The notes under the pieces were generated by a model, which searched no databases, was not told where the DNA came from, and saw nothing but the letters and a program-made list of their open reading frames with translations. This document shows, piece by piece, positions 28,105-36,990 of a DNA stretch of 64,000 bases; the first letter of the stretch is position 1; every line of letters begins with the position of its first letter. Origin of the DNA: Planctomycetota bacterium (GTDB taxonomy: Bacteria > Planctomycetota > Planctomycetia > Pirellulales > Pirellulaceae); assembly GCA_014238905.1 (NCBI GenBank), contig JABAAE010000004.1, positions 227,839 through 291,838 on the forward strand, given 5' to 3'. Position numbers and translations under genes: made by a program.

Positions 28105-29274
28105 CATTCTGACAGCAATTCAGCCCCGGATTGGCATAAATACCGACTTGACTACTTCCCGGTGGTCAAAAAATGGGCTTATTTTGATCACGCTGCCCTG
28201 TCACCGCTGCCCGTCCCGGCCCGAGATGCGATTGCGGATTGGCTGGCAGGTATTTCCTTGGATGGAGATACCGATTGGCTGACTTGGAACTCACGGGTTG
28301 AAAAAATCCGGGCAAGAGTAGCGAGTTTGTTCAACGCCGAGGAAATCGAGGTCGCATTTGTCCCCAACACCGCTGTCGGCATCTCTACGGTCGCAGAGGG
28401 ACTCTCATGGGAAACCGGAGACAATGTCGTGATTCCTCAGGGCGAATTCCCCTCCAATCTCTATCCTTGGATGAATCTCCAAAACAAGGGCGTCGAATTA
28501 CGGATTGTAAAAACCGGTCCATTTGGTGAAATCGATCTAAATCGTGTCTCTGAAGCTTGTGACGCCCGTACCCGAGTTGTCGCGATGAGCTGGGTAGGGT
28601 ACTCGAGTGGATTTCGTATCGATCCGGCCGCCTTTGCCGCCGTTGCTCACGACCATAACGCTTTTTTTGTTCTGGATGCCATACAGGGCCTCGGCGTTTT
28701 CCCTCTGGATGTCCAATCGATGGAAATTGACTTCCTTGCCGCCAGCGGCCACAAGTGGTTGATGGGGCCCGAGGGAGCCGGATTGATGTATTGCAATAAA
28801 CGCCTGTTGGAGCAGCTTGTGATCCGGGGAATAGGATGGAATAGCGTTCAGAACCCCTATCTCTTCCACAAGGTGGACCTGCGGCTGAAGGAAAGTGCGG
28901 CCCGCTATGAAGGTGGCACTCGAAATATGGCTGGTATTCATGCGCTCGGAGCCAGTCTGGATCTCTTGGCAGAAATCGGATTAACACCTACCGCCTCACC
29001 ATTGGCTGAAAGGGTATTGGGTTTGACCGACAAGTTCTGTAGCGAATTAGAAAAAATCGGCTTCCAATGCCAAAGTGTACGGCATTCCGAAAATTCTTCA
29101 GGAATTGTCAGCTTTCAAGCTGAAGAAAGAGATGCCGCCGAGACCAGAAACCTTCTTTTGCAAAACGGAGTGGTTTCCAGCGTGCGACATGGACTGCTCA
29201 GATTCAGTCCGCATGCTTACAATAATGAGGAAGATATTGAAAAAGCCGTTCACCTGCTTCAAAACAGTAATTGA
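28105..29274 (+). CDS. Class V aminotransferase (cysteine desulfurase / isopenicillin-N-epimerase-like)
   Basis: The frame is open from 28081; an internal ATG at 28102-28104 precedes HSDSNSAPDW, and the family core starts at YFPVVKKWAYFDHAALSPLP. Fold-type I PLP motifs are all visible: VAFVPNTAVGISTVAEGL (phosphate-binding), VLDAIQGLGVFPLD with the PLP-ring Asp, and the Schiff-base lysine in AASGHKWLMGPEGAGLMY (Lys225 counting from 28081). The sequence is closer to the CsdA/IPN-epimerase subgroup than to IscS; no conserved catalytic Cys loop is evident. It may desulfurate, deaminate or epimerise an amino acid. coaD starts about 20 bases after it. Confidence 0.87.
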   Translation, partial: HSDSNSAPDWHKYRLDYFPVVKKWAYFDHAALSPLPVPARDAIADWLAGISLDGDTDWLTWNSRVEKIRARVASLFNAEEIEVAFVPNTAVGISTVAEGLSWETGDNVVIPQGEFPSNLYPWMNLQNKGVELRIVKTGPFGEIDLNRVSEACDARTRVVAMSWVGYSSGFRIDPAAFAAVAHDHNAFFVLDAIQGLGVFPLDVQSMEIDFLAASGHKWLMGPEGAGLMYCNKRLLEQLVIRGIGWNSVQNPYLFHKVDLRLKESAARYEGGTRNMAGIHALGASLDLLAEIGLTPTASPLAERVLGLTDKFCSELEKIGFQCQSVRHSENSSGIVSFQAEERDAAETRNLLLQNGVVSSVRHGLLRFSPHAYNNEEDIEKAVHLLQNSN

Positions 29275-29294
29275 TCCAAATCGGGAATCACGTC

Positions 29295-29783
29295 ATGGCA
29301 GCCAAAGTCGCCGTTTACACGGGCTCTTTTGACCCGGTCACTTTAGGTCACCTCAATGTGATTGTCAGAGCCGCCAAAATCATCGACAAACTGATTATCG
29401 GTATCGGAATCAACCTGGAAAAACGATCGCTATTCACCCCCGAGGAACGCACCGATCTGTTAAAAACCGTTACCAGCCATCTCAACAATGTCGAAGTCCG
29501 ATCCTTTACCGGCTTGGCGGTTGATTTCGTAAAAAAATGTGAAGCCCGGGTCATGATAAGAGGTGTAAGGCCGCTCACCGATATTGCGGGAGAATTTACG
29601 ATGTTGATGGCCAATCGTCAGCTCGATCCTACAATTGAAACCCTCTTCCTGATGGCCGACGAAAACTATGCCCATGTTTCCAGCACGCTGATCAAACAGA
29701 TCACCCCCATTGCTGACGATGACAAACTCGCCAAGTTCGTACCGGCGGCGGTCATTCCGGCACTCCGGAAAAAAATTTCATAA
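29295..29783 (+). CDS. coaD: Pantetheine-phosphate adenylyltransferase
   Basis: ATG 29295 is chosen over an upstream TTG that overlaps the previous stop; it gives 162 residues starting MAAKVAVYTGSFDPVTLGHL, the standard CoaD opening with the TxGH nucleotide-binding motif (Thr16 to His19). Later segments GIGINLEKRSLFTPEER, RGVRPLTDIAGEFTMLMANRQL and FLMADENYAHVSSTLIKQI are family consensus. It adds AMP from ATP to 4'-phosphopantetheine, the penultimate step of coenzyme A synthesis. Probably co-transcribed with the aminotransferase. Confidence 0.95.
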   Translation: MAAKVAVYTGSFDPVTLGHLNVIVRAAKIIDKLIIGIGINLEKRSLFTPEERTDLLKTVTSHLNNVEVRSFTGLAVDFVKKCEARVMIRGVRPLTDIAGEFTMLMANRQLDPTIETLFLMADENYAHVSSTLIKQITPIADDDKLAKFVPAAVIPALRKKIS

Positions 29784-29834
29784 TCCTGAGAATACCCTGG
29801 CAGAATTCTGTCCTACCGAGAATCGAGTGGCCAC

Positions 29835-31013
29835 TCAGCCCTCCAACCAACTCAGCGGATACTTGGGATCATCCAATTGCATCGCATCTTGAGTCAAGAA
29901 TAGCTTTCGTTCGGTATCAAACATCACAGCCATTTCATCAGTCCTTGTCGCATCCATGCTGGCTTGAATTGTGCCAGGATGGGGACCGTGTGGAATGCCG
30001 CCGGGATGCAGCGTCATGGAACATTGTTCCACGCCGCGACGGGATCCAAACTGACCCTCCACATAAAACAAGACTTCGTCAGCTTCGACGTTGCTATGAG
30101 CGTACGGCACTTTGATGGCGTCCGGGTGATGGTCAAGATACCGGGGAGCAAAAGTGCAAATGACAAACCCTCGGCACTCAAAGGTCTGCTGGAATGGCGG
30201 AGGCAAATGAATCGTCCCGGTCAGCGGTTCAAAGTCCCATGCATTGAAAGTGTAGGGGTAAACAAATCCATCCCATCCAATGACATCGAAGGGGTGATGG
30301 GGCATGGTAACTCGGGTCAGCCTGTCGTGGTCCTTAATCAGGACCGTTGTCTGGACTTCCTTGTTGATGGTCGCCAAATCAACCGGACCATGGAAATCAC
30401 GTTCATAATAAGGGCATCCCAAGAGCATTTGCCCATCTTCATTTTGATATCGGCTCGGGATCCGCACGGGGCTCATACACTCAAGAACGAGGTGATCTTC
30501 CCGACCAATTTCGTCTGGAAGGAAACGGTAAGTTGTCGTCCTGGGTAAAACAACGTAATCACCACGGCGGTAGGGCAGGATTCCCTGCGATGTTTCAATC
30601 ACCCCGCTCCCCTGCTGAATAAAAATGACTTCGTCAGCTGCACCGTTTCGGTACAGTTCATTCTGGGAACTCTCTGGTCTGACTCGCCAGCAAATCAGGT
30701 CGTCGTTGAACATCATCGGAACCCGTCCCAATATCGGATCACCGCTCCTTGGGAGATTCTGAGACTGAATGTGGTGTTGCCGTAGAGGTAGTTTTTCAGC
30801 CGCCTGAATGTCAAGATTTCTAACGAATTCTACTCTTGAATTGCGGGTCGGCGGTCGGAGATGGTAGAGAATACTGTAGGCTCGGTTGAAACCAGCCGTT
30901 GTCACAACATGTTCGTAAGCCATACCTTCGCCAAGAAAACTCTTCGATGCATCTACCGAAAGTTTGGTATGTCTTTTGGTTGGCGTTTGGCCCATTTGAC
31001 GATAATTCGGCAT
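29835..31013 (-). CDS. hmgA: Homogentisate 1,2-dioxygenase
   Basis: The frame is open to 31064, but ATG 31013 gives MPNYRQMGQTPTKRHTKL, the normal family N-terminus, and about 392 residues. Cupin-type segments ADEVIFIQQGSGVIETSQG, RRGDYVVLPRTTTYR, YPYTFNAWDFEPLTG and the iron-ligand region VPYAHSNVEADEVLFYVEG with GGIPHGPHPG are present. It opens the ring of homogentisate to maleylacetoacetate with O2 and Fe(II). It lies downstream of hppD on the same strand, the preceding step of tyrosine breakdown, with roughly 165 bases between them. Confidence 0.93.
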   Translation of the reverse strand: MPNYRQMGQTPTKRHTKLSVDASKSFLGEGMAYEHVVTTAGFNRAYSILYHLRPPTRNSRVEFVRNLDIQAAEKLPLRQHHIQSQNLPRSGDPILGRVPMMFNDDLICWRVRPESSQNELYRNGAADEVIFIQQGSGVIETSQGILPYRRGDYVVLPRTTTYRFLPDEIGREDHLVLECMSPVRIPSRYQNEDGQMLLGCPYYERDFHGPVDLATINKEVQTTVLIKDHDRLTRVTMPHHPFDVIGWDGFVYPYTFNAWDFEPLTGTIHLPPPFQQTFECRGFVICTFAPRYLDHHPDAIKVPYAHSNVEADEVLFYVEGQFGSRRGVEQCSMTLHPGGIPHGPHPGTIQASMDATRTDEMAVMFDTERKLFLTQDAMQLDDPKYPLSWLEG

Positions 31014-31178
31014 GGCGACAGTATGAAATCCCTGTGTTTGAAAAAATGCCCGTTGTAGGCCCAACGTTGCATCTGCCGTTTCACGTGGTCATCGGAAACG
31101 CAAGCGGCAGAATAAATTCCCCTCGAGGACTAAATCGTCTTTTTCATCAACAATCAGCGGTGCTCCAGTTGCACCCGT

Positions 31179-32279
31179 TTAAATTGATCCTCGCTTTTCC
31201 TGTTCCCTTTCGATGGCCTCAAACAACGCCTGGAAATTGCCCTCACCAAAACCAACCGAGTTACCGTGACGCTGAATGATCTCGTAAAAAAGTGTTGGGC
31301 GATCAAAAATTGGCTTGGTAAAAAGCTGTAATAGATAGCCGTCATCCCGGTCCCGATCGACCAATACAGCTGCCCGTTTTACATCTTCGAGGTTTTCCTT
31401 GATTTCACCTACCCGCGATGGCAACGCATCGTAATAGGTATCAGGCACTGAAAGAAACTCTGCCCCCTGTTCCCGCATGGCAACCACCGTATCAACGATA
31501 TTGGAAGTCAAAAGCGCTATGTGTTGCACGCCGGCACCCTTGAACTCGTTAAGGAATTCCTGAATCTGGGAATTGTCGCTGGAAGGTTCATTGATCGGCA
31601 ACCGAATATAGCCTTCTACATCGCCGACCACTTTGCTCATCAAAGCGCTGCGGCCGGTCTGGATATCAAAATGCGCCGTCTCATCGAATCCGAATACGCT
31701 CTCGTAGAATCCTACCCACTCATCCATGCATTCTACATTGGCAACAATATGATCGATCATCATCAAATGGATCTCTCCAGACTCGACACCCCCAGCCTCA
31801 TTGCGAAACCCGGGCATAAAATCTCGACCCGAACGTTTTACAAAACTGTGCACCGTATCGCCGTAAGTCTGAATACTGCCGGAAATGAAACCCTCTTGCT
31901 CAACTTTATCTTCGGCGACCTTCGCTCCTCGATGGGTAGCGGTGGCCATAGCATGGTGGACATCATCGACGCGAAACGCGATGTCCTTGACGCCACAACC
32001 ATGTGTATCCACAAAGTGCCGAATAGAATGAGCGACATCGCCATCCCCTTCTGCCTCAACAAAAATAAAATTGACGCGACCCTGTCCGCAAACAACGGCT
32101 TTTTGCCCAACAAGTCCCGTTTCCGCGTTTCCCACTGCACGTCGAAAGAGTCCCAGTTGGCGTTCATGAAAATCTGCCCATTTTTCGACATCGTCCACGT
32201 AGAACTTGAGATGATCGATCACCCGGATGCCAAGAGGGTTCACCACAGCAGTAGCAGGTTCTGGGGATAATGACGACAT
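31179..32279 (-). CDS. hppD: 4-hydroxyphenylpyruvate dioxygenase
   Basis: 366 residues in two vicinal-oxygen-chelate halves. Fe(II) ligands are seen at His177 (MMIDHIVANV), His253 (GVQHIALLT) and Glu333 (LFYEIIQRHG); the C-terminal gate helix NFQALFEAIEREQEKRG is typical. The enzyme turns 4-hydroxyphenylpyruvate into homogentisate, feeding the dioxygenase encoded downstream. Length and motif order are as expected. Its promoter lies in the 243-base spacer shared with the divergent phenylalanine hydroxylase gene. Confidence 0.95.
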   Translation of the reverse strand: MSSLSPEPATAVVNPLGIRVIDHLKFYVDDVEKWADFHERQLGLFRRAVGNAETGLVGQKAVVCGQGRVNFIFVEAEGDGDVAHSIRHFVDTHGCGVKDIAFRVDDVHHAMATATHRGAKVAEDKVEQEGFISGSIQTYGDTVHSFVKRSGRDFMPGFRNEAGGVESGEIHLMMIDHIVANVECMDEWVGFYESVFGFDETAHFDIQTGRSALMSKVVGDVEGYIRLPINEPSSDNSQIQEFLNEFKGAGVQHIALLTSNIVDTVVAMREQGAEFLSVPDTYYDALPSRVGEIKENLEDVKRAAVLVDRDRDDGYLLQLFTKPIFDRPTLFYEIIQRHGNSVGFGEGNFQALFEAIEREQEKRGSI

Positions 32280-32440
32280 GGCCTTTACTCCGGTTATTTT
32301 TTTCTATTTCAAACGGTTTTCCATGGCCTAATTCTTTTTAGAGGCCAAACGATCAATCAACCAGCTTTGGGCGGAAATAACAAGGGCCTAAAAGATCAAA
32401 AAACAGCCTAAAGCAATAATAAACTCCTTTACGTGTTTTT

Positions 32441-32454
32441 TGCGGCGAGCCGCA
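32441..32454. promoter_or_regulatory. Perfect 14-bp dyad between divergent hppD and phhA
   Basis: TGCGGC and GCCGCA flank GA, giving a perfect inverted repeat in the 243-bp spacer between the divergent genes of the same pathway, 69 bases before the phhA start. It follows a run of six T. A candidate operator for a dimeric regulator, or a hairpin in the phhA leader; no regulator gene is adjacent. Confidence 0.4.
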
Positions 32455-32522
32455 TGCTATTGTTTCATCATGATTCTCTGGATAAGATTTGAGCAAACCC
32501 GGTCTTCCTTCGGATTTCTCGC

Positions 32523-33443
32523 ATGGATAACTCCCATGATGTCGGCCTGACAACGACCCAATCTACCTACATCGAAAAGGCTCAGTCAAAGGGACAACTG
32601 TATATCCAACAGCCCTATGAACTATACAGTGAGGGAAATCAACGGACCTGGCAAAGGCTTTATGCCAACCTGCTCCCAAAGTGGAAAAAATATGCCAACG
32701 CCAAATTTTTGACTGGTGTTGAAAACCTGATGCTCAAGCCCGATTCGATTCCTAAACTCAGTGAGATTAATCAGTTCCTCTCCCCCCTGAGTGGCTTCGA
32801 GGCCAAAGCCGTTTCTGGATATGTCCCGGCATACCTTTTTTTTGAATGCCTCCGTAATCGAAGTTTCCCAACCACCATCACGATCCGGGGCGGAGAGAGT
32901 CTGGACTATCTCCCTGAACCAGACATTTTCCACGACATCGCCGGGCACGTCCCCATGCATACTGATCGCAAATTCTCCGATGTGCTGGTCCGATTTGGAG
33001 AAGTGGCCCAATTGGCCGCTCTTCGAGCTCGAGCCATGACACAGAGCGAGTCCGAGGGTATTGCGATGGTTGAAAACAACATCAAGGCCATGGCCAGATT
33101 TTTCTGGTTCACTATTGAATTCGGCCTGATGAAGCAGGGGAACGACTTGAAGGTCTACGGCAGCGGTCTGCTGAGCTCCTCAGGGGAGATCAAAAACGCC
33201 ATCGAATCTCCTCATGTCCAACGTCACGATCTCCAATTGGAATGGGTCGTCAACCAGCATTTTGAAATCGATCGCTACCAGCCACTATTGTTTGTCGTGG
33301 ATTCGTTTGACCATCTCTTTCAATTGGTGGACGATCTCCAAAAGCACTTGCAGGACGGAAAGTTGGACAATGTTGCGCCCGGAGAACCATTGGTCAACGA
33401 AAAAGACCTGGGATCTTTTTTGAACGCGGAAATTGACCCTTGA
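32523..33443 (+). CDS. phhA: Phenylalanine 4-monooxygenase (aromatic amino acid hydroxylase)
   Basis: 306 residues, the catalytic core without the eukaryotic regulatory domain. The iron triad is clear: His137 and His142 in PDIFHDIAGHVPMHTD and Glu199 in FWFTIEFGL; SGYVPAYLFFECLRNRSFP and the pterin-site region are also conserved. It hydroxylates phenylalanine to tyrosine with tetrahydropterin and O2. Divergent from hppD/hmgA, it completes the path phenylalanine to maleylacetoacetate apart from the transaminase. The recycling enzyme pterin-carbinolamine dehydratase (phhB) is not adjacent; an SDR gene follows instead. Confidence 0.95.
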   Translation: MDNSHDVGLTTTQSTYIEKAQSKGQLYIQQPYELYSEGNQRTWQRLYANLLPKWKKYANAKFLTGVENLMLKPDSIPKLSEINQFLSPLSGFEAKAVSGYVPAYLFFECLRNRSFPTTITIRGGESLDYLPEPDIFHDIAGHVPMHTDRKFSDVLVRFGEVAQLAALRARAMTQSESEGIAMVENNIKAMARFFWFTIEFGLMKQGNDLKVYGSGLLSSSGEIKNAIESPHVQRHDLQLEWVVNQHFEIDRYQPLLFVVDSFDHLFQLVDDLQKHLQDGKLDNVAPGEPLVNEKDLGSFLNAEIDP

Positions 33444-33448
33444 AAACA

Positions 33449-34183
33449 ATGATGGACAACAGCGTTTTCATTGTCACCGGCGGAACATCTGGAATCGGCT
33501 TGGCTTGTGTCAAAACAATCATCCAAAGAGGCGGACAAGTCATCACTTGCGCAAGAAAACCCTTTGACTTTGGCGATCTATTTGACATCAACGATCTCTC
33601 GCGACTCCATTTCCAACAAATGGATATTTCACAAAAAGGAATCGGCCAACGATTGATTGACACTGCCATTGATCGGTTTGGTCAAATCAATGTCTTGATC
33701 AATAATGCGGCGCAAGCTCCGATGAAATCACTTGGTGAGCTGACCGATCAAGATTTTTCCACGACGGTCAACACTAACATGCGGTCTATTTTTGAATTGA
33801 CAAGAGCCGTTTTTCCTCATTTTATCTCAAATGGCGATGGAGTGATTGTGAATCTTTCTTCCATGGCCGCCGTCGATCCGTTTGCCGGATTCAGTCTATA
33901 CGGTGCATCCAAAGCCTGGATTGAGACGTTTACCCAGGCAACCGCCAGCGAGGGTCGGCAATACAACATTGCGTGTTATTCCATACGGGCAGGAACAGTG
34001 GAAACACCACTTCTTCGAAAGGTGCTGCCAGATTATCCCCGCGACCAGACATTACACCCCGAAGACGTTGCCAAGTTGATCTGCCAACTTGCTCAGTCCG
34101 GTGATCGATCACAATCTGGAACAGCGATCGAAATCCATTCCCCGTCAGGCAACAAATCAGACCCCGCGTTTCCATCAGACTGA
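33449..34183 (+). CDS. Short-chain dehydrogenase/reductase
   Basis: 244 residues from ATG 33449, six bases past the phhA stop codon. Classical SDR: cofactor loop TGGTSGIG (Thr10 to Gly17), NNAAQ, catalytic Ser138, Tyr151 and Lys155 (LYGASKAW), and IRAGTVETPLL after the last strand. It oxidises or reduces a hydroxyl or keto group with NAD(P). Position in the phhA operon suggests a link to aromatic or pterin metabolism, for example a dihydropteridine-reductase-like role, but the sequence alone does not show that. Confidence 0.85.
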   Translation: MMDNSVFIVTGGTSGIGLACVKTIIQRGGQVITCARKPFDFGDLFDINDLSRLHFQQMDISQKGIGQRLIDTAIDRFGQINVLINNAAQAPMKSLGELTDQDFSTTVNTNMRSIFELTRAVFPHFISNGDGVIVNLSSMAAVDPFAGFSLYGASKAWIETFTQATASEGRQYNIACYSIRAGTVETPLLRKVLPDYPRDQTLHPEDVAKLICQLAQSGDRSQSGTAIEIHSPSGNKSDPAFPSD

Positions 34184-34362
34184 AAACTTCCTACCTCCGA
34201 GTGGTGCCCCCCCTCTATTCCGTTGGTTTAAAAAGAGACCTGAAGAATTGCCGGTTACCTCGAATGGCCCACCCGAGACGTTTTTGATTGACCAAAGGCA
34301 CAACGTCTATTAGATTAGTCATCCTGATTCCGCCCCCGTCGTCGTTAGTATCGGACTGACTC

Positions 34363-36939
34363 TTGGCAACCCACAAACAAACTAATCAACCCACTCCTCT
34401 TTGCCAATGGATCGTTCTGGTTAGCTCTTTTTTGGTTTTGACGTCCCTGATCGACCAACGTGCTACGTTTGCGGTTCAGGAAAAAGACGGACCTAAAATC
34501 ACCTCGATCAAGAATGATATGGGGTTTCGAGAACATCGCGCGGGATTTTGGTCCTACATCAATCCGGAGGTTACCAATCCAACCAACGACGATCGCGAGG
34601 TTGAGATCGTTGCCTTTTTTTCCAGCGTCCAAAATCGTCAATTCGCTAAACGGTTACTCATTCCTGCCAAGTCAAAGGTGACAACATCGCTTCCTATGTT
34701 TATCCCGCCGGATGCCTACCGCGGCGCTGATATTCAATTGGGGCTTTACGATGTGGCCGATGCCAATCCCACTCTGCTGCTGCACAATGGCAAACGTTCA
34801 TTTGACACCAGCATTACGATTCGGGGCAGTTCTTCAGATAATATCGACAGTTATCACGCAACCAGTCTGATCGGAGACGTCAATCAGCCGAGTGATTCCG
34901 AAGAAGAAATTTCAGCCGAAGACGAGGCCGAAGAACTGGCGACAGCGTCGAGAATCCACTTCAATCAGAACGGTCGAATAGGGAAATCCAGCGCCCAGTT
35001 CTTGCCCGGAAGCAAACGAGCCTTTGAATCGACCGATCAGCTCGTCATTTCTAATGACCACCTGCTGGGCGATTCTGCGGGGTTAGCCGCGGTACAACGT
35101 TGGTTGGCCGGTGGCGGGGACATTTGGATCATGCTTGATCTGGTCAATTCAAAAACTGTGGAGCGAATCCTGGGAGACACGATCCCCTACGTTGAAGTCG
35201 ATCAAACCAGCCTCACTTCGGTCCGCATCGATGATTTCGACGCGCAGCAGGCGTCCAAAGCAAAAACAAACACTTTTGAGCAGCCAGTGACACTGAAGAG
35301 AGTCGTCGTGCTGGATGCCAAGATCATCCACACCGTTAATCAATGGCCTGCGTCGTTCTGGCAACGCGTCAATCGGGGACGGGTGTTTTACACTACTTTA
35401 GGTGCGCGTGCCTGGATGAGGGAAAGAACGTCAGGTGATCCGCGGTTGAAAGTCCGCTTGGGAATCACTCGCTATATTGTCACCGATCCCATGGAAGACT
35501 TCGGATACCAAATGTACTCCGAGCCAAACCAACAGCCGGAAATTTTTTCCAGCACGGTTGAACGTGGTCTGCTTAATCGGATCGGTTACAAAGTTCTCAG
35601 CCGAACGACCGTCATTACCGTCCTGGGCATTTACACCTTCTTACTGTTTAGCACTGGCATACTGCTATTGAAAAAAAGAAAGCTGGAATGGTTGTTTTAC
35701 ATCGGTCCGGTCATGGCCATTTCCGCCGCCCTGATCTTTCTGATTTTCGGAATGCGAAATAAAGCGTCGGCTCCGCCAACGGTGGCCTCGCTACAAATCG
35801 TTGAAACCGCTGCGGGTACCGAAAACCTTTACGTCGCAGGACTGGGAATCATCTACTCTCCAGAAAAACTGGATTACTCGATTGGCGCTGACCAGGATGG
35901 TGAGTTTCGTGGCCGAACCGATGACCAAACTGATGAAAGGATCAAGACGGTTTGGAATGATGAAACCCATTGGGAATTCGACAAGGGATCTATCGAACCT
36001 GGTTTGACAACGTTCCAATTGACCGGCCATGTCGAGGCAGATAGGCCAATGCGGGCAATCGCTGAATTCACCGAACAGGGCCTTTCCGGTGCTCTGGTGA
36101 TTGACGACAAACTTGGAGAAATACGTGATGTGGTGATCGCTTCTCCAACCGGCCGATTCCTTTCGGCAGAGGTCTCCGGCAAGGCTATTTCGATCGGCCA
36201 AGATGACACGCTTCACAATGATTCGTTTGTCAATTCCAATTTACTCTCGGATCAACAGCGTTGGCATCAAGCTGTTTATCAAACAAAATTTCCGGCGGAC
36301 AGATCCGGCAACTTGGATGATGATTTAACCCTCTATGCATGGGTAAATCCATTGGATCTGGATTTGCACTTTCCTGAAGAATTCAGGAAAGCTGGAGGAG
36401 CCTTGTTAAAAATGCCACTGCAACTGAGCACATCACCAGCCGGAACAAAGGTGACTATTCCACCGGCGCTGATCAACATGCAAAACGTCTTAAACCAAAA
36501 CAATTTCATCTCACCTAATTACCAGAATCGTACAAGACGTTGGTTGGGGTCCATTTCCCCACAGTCCACAACCCGCCTGCGATTCCAGTTACCGCCAGAA
36601 GTATTACCGCTAAAGATCACAACCGCGGTGTTGACGATTCATTCCATCACGGCGCCTCACCGGACCGTCACTTTTGAAATCAGGGCAGGTGCCGAATTTA
36701 AATCGGTTTTAAACCTTGATGAGCCGACCGGAAAAATCAGATTCGAATTACCCACGATGGAAACGAATCTTTTGGACGAAAAAGGTGGTTTGATTATTGA
36801 AGTTGGCATGCTGGTAAAACCAGACTACCTGGAAAAACAGAAAAAAGCGGATCGCGACGAACGTGAAGAACTGGTCCGTGAAACCCTCGAGGACATTCGG
36901 CTCGAAGTGTCCGGAGTCGTCCAAGAACGAACTCCCTGA
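34363..36939 (+). CDS. Large membrane-anchored accessory protein of an ABC export cassette
   Basis: 858 residues from a TTG start (no better in-frame start nearby). An N-terminal hydrophobic segment (about 14-36) acts as signal or anchor; the next 370 residues are extracytoplasmic, including VVSNDHLL-like and WLAGGGDIWIMLDLV segments resembling GATase-like folds seen in gliding/GldG-type partners. Two membrane helices (about 415-437 and 441-464) follow, then a long beta-rich extracytoplasmic domain and a charged C-terminal helix. ATPase and permease genes follow directly, so it probably works with them. No known family was named with certainty. Confidence 0.75.
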   Translation: MATHKQTNQPTPLCQWIVLVSSFLVLTSLIDQRATFAVQEKDGPKITSIKNDMGFREHRAGFWSYINPEVTNPTNDDREVEIVAFFSSVQNRQFAKRLLIPAKSKVTTSLPMFIPPDAYRGADIQLGLYDVADANPTLLLHNGKRSFDTSITIRGSSSDNIDSYHATSLIGDVNQPSDSEEEISAEDEAEELATASRIHFNQNGRIGKSSAQFLPGSKRAFESTDQLVISNDHLLGDSAGLAAVQRWLAGGGDIWIMLDLVNSKTVERILGDTIPYVEVDQTSLTSVRIDDFDAQQASKAKTNTFEQPVTLKRVVVLDAKIIHTVNQWPASFWQRVNRGRVFYTTLGARAWMRERTSGDPRLKVRLGITRYIVTDPMEDFGYQMYSEPNQQPEIFSSTVERGLLNRIGYKVLSRTTVITVLGIYTFLLFSTGILLLKKRKLEWLFYIGPVMAISAALIFLIFGMRNKASAPPTVASLQIVETAAGTENLYVAGLGIIYSPEKLDYSIGADQDGEFRGRTDDQTDERIKTVWNDETHWEFDKGSIEPGLTTFQLTGHVEADRPMRAIAEFTEQGLSGALVIDDKLGEIRDVVIASPTGRFLSAEVSGKAISIGQDDTLHNDSFVNSNLLSDQQRWHQAVYQTKFPADRSGNLDDDLTLYAWVNPLDLDLHFPEEFRKAGGALLKMPLQLSTSPAGTKVTIPPALINMQNVLNQNNFISPNYQNRTRRWLGSISPQSTTRLRFQLPPEVLPLKITTAVLTIHSITAPHRTVTFEIRAGAEFKSVLNLDEPTGKIRFELPTMETNLLDEKGGLIIEVGMLVKPDYLEKQKKADRDEREELVRETLEDIRLEVSGVVQERTP

Positions 36940-36990
36940 CGAGTTCCTTTTGCTTTGATCCTATCCTCATTTTTTTCCAAGTGAAAACTC

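Noticed and set aside
28385..28987. A 200-codon minus-strand frame
   Set aside because: Antisense to the class V aminotransferase gene and has no motif.
29964..30548. A 194-codon plus-strand frame
   Set aside because: Antisense to hmgA, whose motifs are unambiguous.
31521..32270. A 249-codon plus-strand frame
   Set aside because: Antisense to hppD, whose iron ligands are all in place.
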